A stretch of DNA of 64,000 nucleotides, taken from Mycolicibacterium gadium. GTDB taxonomy: Bacteria; Actinomycetota; Actinomycetes; Mycobacteriales; Mycobacteriaceae. Each line of letters begins with the position of its first letter. Within the stretch, counting starts at the first letter, position 1. The notes beneath the pieces are model-generated. The model did not search any database and was not told the DNA's origin. It saw only the letters and a program-made list of their open reading frames with translations. Below, piece by piece: positions 60,592-64,000 of this stretch. The translations under genes and the position numbers were made by a program. Location of the stretch: contig NZ_AP022608.1 in NCBI RefSeq assembly GCF_010728925.1, positions 1 to 64,000 of the forward strand. The letters are read 5' to 3'.

Positions 60592-61244
60592 TAGTGGAGG
60601 CGGGACAGCATCGACTTGATCTGCTCGGCCCGCTCGTCGGCGTCCTGCATGACGTCGTCCTCCGCGGGCACCACGTTCACACCGTTCGCCTGTGCCGTCG
60701 CCTCGAAGCACGCACGCACCGCGGGGTCGGCGAGTATCAACGCTGCGAGCATGCCCGGCGCGAGCTCGCGGGAGCGCAACATGCCGCGGTAGTGCACTTC
60801 GGCGGGTATGCGAATGTCCATTGCGCCGCCCTCGAGCTGCTGTTTCGCGGCGGCCAGCAGCAGCGTGAGCGCCGCGCGTGAGATGGCGCCGATCACTTTT
60901 CTGCGGAACGGGAACCACGGCACCGGCAGTCTGTCGATCTGGCTGTCCAGGCCGCCGGTGAACATGTACCCGATAAGGCTCTGGGTGCGCACCTCTTCGA
61001 CGTCGGCCCACTCGACCTTGTCGCCGTCGAACTCGACGGCGTCTTCGCTGATCGCGACGCCACCGAAGTAGTTGAGCTTGCGGACCAGCCCGCGCAGCTT
61101 GCCCGGCGTCAGCGAGTGATTCGCGATCATGTCGCCGACGCCGAGGGCCCATCGGCCGGATACGGGTCCGGTATCGGGCCGGTGGCTCTCCAGCAGCGAC
61201 TGCAGCCAGGAGGCGTCGTCGTCTTGGGTGTCTGTGGACACCAT
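60591..61244 (-). CDS. Conserved hypothetical protein
   Basis: A 217-residue protein I cannot place in a characterised family. The N-terminal half has LGVGDMIANHSLTPGKLRGL and LNYFGGVAISEDAVEFDGDK, reminiscent of a PH-like domain; the middle contains WFPFRRKVIGAISRAALTLL. No signal peptide and no clear membrane helix. It is 5 nt downstream of the sirtuin gene and likely co-transcribed. Confidence 0.75.
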   Translation of the reverse strand: MVSTDTQDDDASWLQSLLESHRPDTGPVSGRWALGVGDMIANHSLTPGKLRGLVRKLNYFGGVAISEDAVEFDGDKVEWADVEEVRTQSLIGYMFTGGLDSQIDRLPVPWFPFRRKVIGAISRAALTLLLAAAKQQLEGGAMDIRIPAEVHYRGMLRSRELAPGMLAALILADPAVRACFEATAQANGVNVVPAEDDVMQDADERAEQIKSMLSRLH

Positions 61245-61249
61245 TTCAT

Positions 61250-62086
61250 CTAAGCGGAGTTGGCGACGGTGGGCAGTTCATCGGCCAACAGCGCGAGCAG
61301 CTCCGAGCAGCCGGCGTCGATCTTGACCGTCGCATGGTCATCACCGCGTGTGCGTCCCCGGTTGATGATCGCGACCGGGATACCCCGCGACGCCGCATGA
61401 CGAACGAACCGGAAGCCGGAGTAGACCGTCAGCGACGACCCCGCAACCAGCAGGGCATCCGCCTCTTCGACCAGTGAATACGCTTGCTCCACTCGCTCTT
61501 TGGGCACATTCTCACCGAAGTAGACGATGTCGGGCTTGAGCATGCCGCCGCAGCGGGGACAGTCGACGATCGTGAACGTCGCGGTGTCGCCGACGACGGC
61601 GTCCGCGTCCGGGGCCACCGCGATGCCGCCCACCGCCTCGGCCCGCTCGAGGAAGCCCGGGTTGGCCGCTTCCAGAAGTTCGGCGAGCGCGGCGCGCGGC
61701 ATCGTGAACTCGCAGTCCAGGCAGATCACGCCGGCGTAGGTGCCGTGCAGGTTGACGACGTTGCTGCTCCCGGCCTTGGTGTGCAGGAGATCGACGTTCT
61801 GGGTGATCAGCCCGGACACGACGCCCGCGCGTTCGAGTGCGGCCAGCGACCGATGTCCGGCATTGGGCATCGTCTCGTGCATGCGGCGCCAGCCGATGTG
61901 GTTCCGCGCCCAGTAGCGCTGCCGAAACTCGCGGTCGGACGTGAACTGCCGAATGGTCATCGGGTTGCTCGGCGGCGAATCGGGCCCGCGGTAGTCGGGA
62001 ATTCCGGAATCCGTGGACATCCCCGCTCCGGTGAGCACCGCGACCCGACGACCTCTCAGCAGGCCTACGAGCTCGGGCGCGTCCAC
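61250..62086 (-). CDS. NAD-dependent protein deacetylase (sirtuin)
   Basis: A 278-residue Sir2 protein. VLTGAGMSTDSGIPDYRG binds NAD, LITQNVDLLHTKAG and VVNLHGTYAG hold the catalytic histidine, and a zinc site is formed by CLDC and CPRCGG. It removes acyl groups from lysines. The wide insert between the zinc cysteines and the sequence following are typical of the larger bacterial class. It lies 5 nt upstream of the hypothetical gene at 60591. Confidence 0.9.
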   Translation of the reverse strand: MDAPELVGLLRGRRVAVLTGAGMSTDSGIPDYRGPDSPPSNPMTIRQFTSDREFRQRYWARNHIGWRRMHETMPNAGHRSLAALERAGVVSGLITQNVDLLHTKAGSSNVVNLHGTYAGVICLDCEFTMPRAALAELLEAANPGFLERAEAVGGIAVAPDADAVVGDTATFTIVDCPRCGGMLKPDIVYFGENVPKERVEQAYSLVEEADALLVAGSSLTVYSGFRFVRHAASRGIPVAIINRGRTRGDDHATVKIDAGCSELLALLADELPTVANSA

Positions 62087-62101
62087 CCCGTCCAGGGTAG
62101 T

Positions 62102-62647
62102 TCAGCCGACGGGCTGCTCCTGATTCTCGCCGGCCGGGAGCTCAGCCTGTGCATCCTCGTCGTGCTCGTCGTGCTCGTCATCGTCGTCCTCGTCGACCAC
62201 GATCGTTTCGACGACCTCGACGTACTTCTCGACCGGCGCGTCGTCGGACAGAGCGACGGAGACGATGAGGATGCCGCGGTCGTAGGTGGCGTGGATGTCG
62301 TCCTCGTCCGCGCCGACGGGCAGCGGGATGGTGCGCGCGAACGATCCGTACGAGAACTCCGAACGACCGTCGGTGTCCGCCGACTGTGTGCGCTCGGCCT
62401 TGATTGTCAGCTCTCCGTCGCGGACGGTGACCTCGACGTCCTCGATCGGGTCGACTCCGGGGAGCTCGACACGTACCTCGTAGCGGCCGTCGCAGGTCTC
62501 GTCCTCCATTCGCAGCAGGTTGTTGTCGAGGAACGGCCGCAGGCCAGCGATCGACGACAGGCTGGAAAACGTCGGAAAGCCGTTCAAGAGTTCGGACAGC
62601 TCCATGAGCAAGGGGCGTGACTGACGTTGCACGGCAAGCTTATTCAC
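62102..62647 (-). CDS. Small heat-shock protein Hsp20 (HspX/Acr-like) with acidic tail
   Basis: A 181-residue alpha-crystallin chaperone. GTG 62647 (VNKLAVQRQSRPLLMELSEL) has GGAGG 4 nt upstream, and its N-terminus aligns with the HspX beginning as I know it. The crystallin domain is DGRYEVRVELPGVDPIEDVE to DIHATYDRGILIVSVALSDD. Beyond it lies an acidic, histidine-containing tail (VVDEDDDDEHDEHDEDAQAE), about 30 residues longer than M. tuberculosis HspX. I saw no convincing DosR box upstream. Confidence 0.85.
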   Translation of the reverse strand: MNKLAVQRQSRPLLMELSELLNGFPTFSSLSSIAGLRPFLDNNLLRMEDETCDGRYEVRVELPGVDPIEDVEVTVRDGELTIKAERTQSADTDGRSEFSYGSFARTIPLPVGADEDDIHATYDRGILIVSVALSDDAPVEKYVEVVETIVVDEDDDDEHDEHDEDAQAELPAGENQEQPVG

Positions 62648-62768
62648 GATTCCTCCAGGTGGCGCGCGGGCAAAAGGTCGACGACTCACGATGCGCGACG
62701 CAGGAAAAATCGCCGAATCGGATGTGGTGCAGGTGGGCGAACGGAAGGCCAACAACCCGGTCACCGAG

Positions 62769-63308
62769 TCAGCGCAGACACTTCTCAGCCGGTACCAACT
62801 CGGCGTGCATGTTCTTGTTCATCATGGTCAGCGCGGCATCCCCGAGTTCGGGATCGATGTACGCCACGCAGTCCGGGGGGACGATGAACGAGAAATGCCG
62901 CACGTAGGCGTCGAGCGCGCTGTAGAGGATGCACTGTTCGGTCACCTGCCCGGTGATGATCAGCTGCTGGGACTTGAGCCGGCCGAGCAGGTAATCCAGC
63001 GAGCTGGCGTAGAACGCACTGTGGCGCACCTTGGTGACTCGCAGGCTGTCCTTTCCCGGCGCGATCGGTTTCACCAGCTCCGGGCGTTCCCCGTCGAGTG
63101 CGGCGCGAACGATGTCCTCGAAGTCTGCGGTGAAGTCGCCGTAGTTGTCGTTGACGAAGATCACGTCGACGTCGTCTCGGTCGCGGGCCCGCGAGATCAG
63201 CTCCGCCAACGGGTCGACGATCTTTGCGACATTGTCGGCCAGGGGTTCGGCATCCTCGTGTTGATAGGTGTTCATCATGTCGATGACCAGCAGCGCAGTC
63301 TCACTCAT
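62769..63308 (-). CDS. Isochorismatase-like cysteine hydrolase
   Basis: A 179-residue hydrolase. ALLVIDMMNTYQHEDAEPLA holds the catalytic Asp, a mid-protein lysine lies in VTKVRHSAFYASSLDYLL, and ITGQVTEQCILYSALDAYVR holds the nucleophilic Cys. Nicotinamidase-like or general isochorismatase activity; the adjacent divergent nadE makes an NAD-related role worth considering. 43 nt separate it from nadE. Confidence 0.85.
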   Translation of the reverse strand: MSETALLVIDMMNTYQHEDAEPLADNVAKIVDPLAELISRARDRDDVDVIFVNDNYGDFTADFEDIVRAALDGERPELVKPIAPGKDSLRVTKVRHSAFYASSLDYLLGRLKSQQLIITGQVTEQCILYSALDAYVRHFSFIVPPDCVAYIDPELGDAALTMMNKNMHAELVPAEKCLR

Positions 63309-63351
63309 GGGGACTTGCATACCCCGATCTGTTTTCGGGCAACAATGAAGC

Positions 63352-64000
63352 ATGGATTTCTACTCGGCGTACGGGCAGGGTTTCTTCCGGGTTGCCGCCT
63401 GTACCCACCAGACGACCCTCGCCGACCCCGCGGCCAACGCGGAGTCGGCGCTGCGGATCGCGCGGGGCTGTCATGACGACGGGGTCGGCCTGGCGGTGTT
63501 CCCGGAGCTGACGTTGTCGGGATACTCGATCGAGGACATCCTGATGCAGGACACACTGCTGGACGCGGTCGAGGATGCGTTGCTGGACATCACGGCGGCG
63601 TCGGCTGACCTGCTGCCCGTCCTCGTGATGGGCGCACCGCTGCGGTACGCGCACCGGATCTACAACACCGCGGTCGTGATCCACCGCGGCCGTGTGCTCG
63701 GCGTCGTGCCCAAGTCCTATCTGCCGACTTACCGCGAGTTCTACGAGAAGCGCCAAATCGCGGCGGGCGATGCCATCCGCGGCGCGATCAGGATCGGCGA
63801 TTCGGATGCGCCGTTCGGTCCGGATCTGCTGTTCACCGCGATCGACGTGCCCGGCTTCGTGTTGCACGTCGAGATCTGCGAGGACATGTTCATGCCTGTG
63901 CCGCCGAGCGCGAAGGCCGCGCTTGCGGGTGCGACGGTGCTGGCCAACCTGTCCGGCAGCCCCATCACGATCGGCCGCGCCGACGACCGCTGCCTGCTGG
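63352..64000 (+). CDS. nadE: Glutamine-dependent NAD+ synthetase, N-terminal part (cut by window end)
   Basis: The first 216 residues of NadE, running off the right edge; the synthetase domain is outside. The glutaminase (CN-hydrolase) domain is present with its triad: Glu52 in FPELTLSGYS, Lys121 in VPKSYLPTYREFYEKR, Cys176 in HVEICEDMF. The enzyme converts deamido-NAD to NAD using glutamine. ATG 63352. Order proB ... nadE agrees with the mycobacterial chromosome. Confidence 0.95.
   Translation, partial: MDFYSAYGQGFFRVAACTHQTTLADPAANAESALRIARGCHDDGVGLAVFPELTLSGYSIEDILMQDTLLDAVEDALLDITAASADLLPVLVMGAPLRYAHRIYNTAVVIHRGRVLGVVPKSYLPTYREFYEKRQIAAGDAIRGAIRIGDSDAPFGPDLLFTAIDVPGFVLHVEICEDMFMPVPPSAKAALAGATVLANLSGSPITIGRADDRCLL

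Noticed and set aside
62648..62768. DosR binding box upstream of hsp20
   Set aside because: HspX is DosR-controlled in M. tuberculosis, but the region has no good match to the GGGACT/AGTCCC-type palindrome.

Overview
The window is high-GC actinobacterial DNA. The right-hand part matches the conserved mycobacterial order korA-korB-mobA-rpf-(trans-acting reductase)-valS-folC-ndk-rne-rplU-rpmA-obg-proB-nadE. Two rpf genes in tandem after mobA, as I recall for M. smegmatis, point to a fast-growing Mycobacterium (Mycolicibacterium); the species cannot be named from this alone.

Left part (1 to about 27.1 kb): a lipid import and oxidation locus that looks like the complete Mce3R regulon in one block. 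A leftward operon (echA13-, fadE17- and fadE18-like genes, then two FadD-type acyl-CoA ligases) diverges from a rightward mel2-type operon (melF flavin monooxygenase, melG ferredoxin/reductase/monooxygenase fusion, ephB, flavin reductase, ribA1, short-chain dehydrogenase). Next come a leftward double-TetR regulator (mce3R) and a limonene-epoxide-hydrolase-like gene, then the rightward mce3 transporter operon (yrbE3A, yrbE3B, mce3A-F). The two divergent promoter regions share a two-block asymmetric element with identical 58-nt spacing, in opposite orientation: a strong Mce3R operator candidate. mce3F is interrupted by a 2,610-bp IS21-family element with a 5-bp target duplication; removing it restores the frame exactly.

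Nearly every gene between 1 and about 25.45 kb carries one or more small frame-breaking indels (more than forty in all), while everything to the right is clean. Protein similarity continues across each break and I saw no nonsense changes, so low consensus quality is the simplest explanation. Regulon-wide decay cannot be excluded without reads.

Middle part (27-45 kb): a TspO-like membrane protein and a hydrolase; a P450 with SnoaL-like protein and ferredoxin in overlapping genes, diverging from a GAF-LuxR regulator; a four-gene polyol/inositol-type operon (PhyH dioxygenase, two Gfo/Idh dehydrogenases, an IolE-like isomerase/dehydratase) diverging from a LacI regulator; korAB; mobA; an AT-rich 1-kb gap; two rpf genes; and an HxlR-thioesterase-FAD monooxygenase operon.

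Right part (45-64 kb): an S9 peptidase, then the housekeeping block from the trans-acting reductase homologue through proB, followed by a conserved hypothetical gene, a sirtuin, an Hsp20, a cysteine hydrolase and the start of nadE, which runs off the window. No rRNA, tRNA or CRISPR array was recognised.
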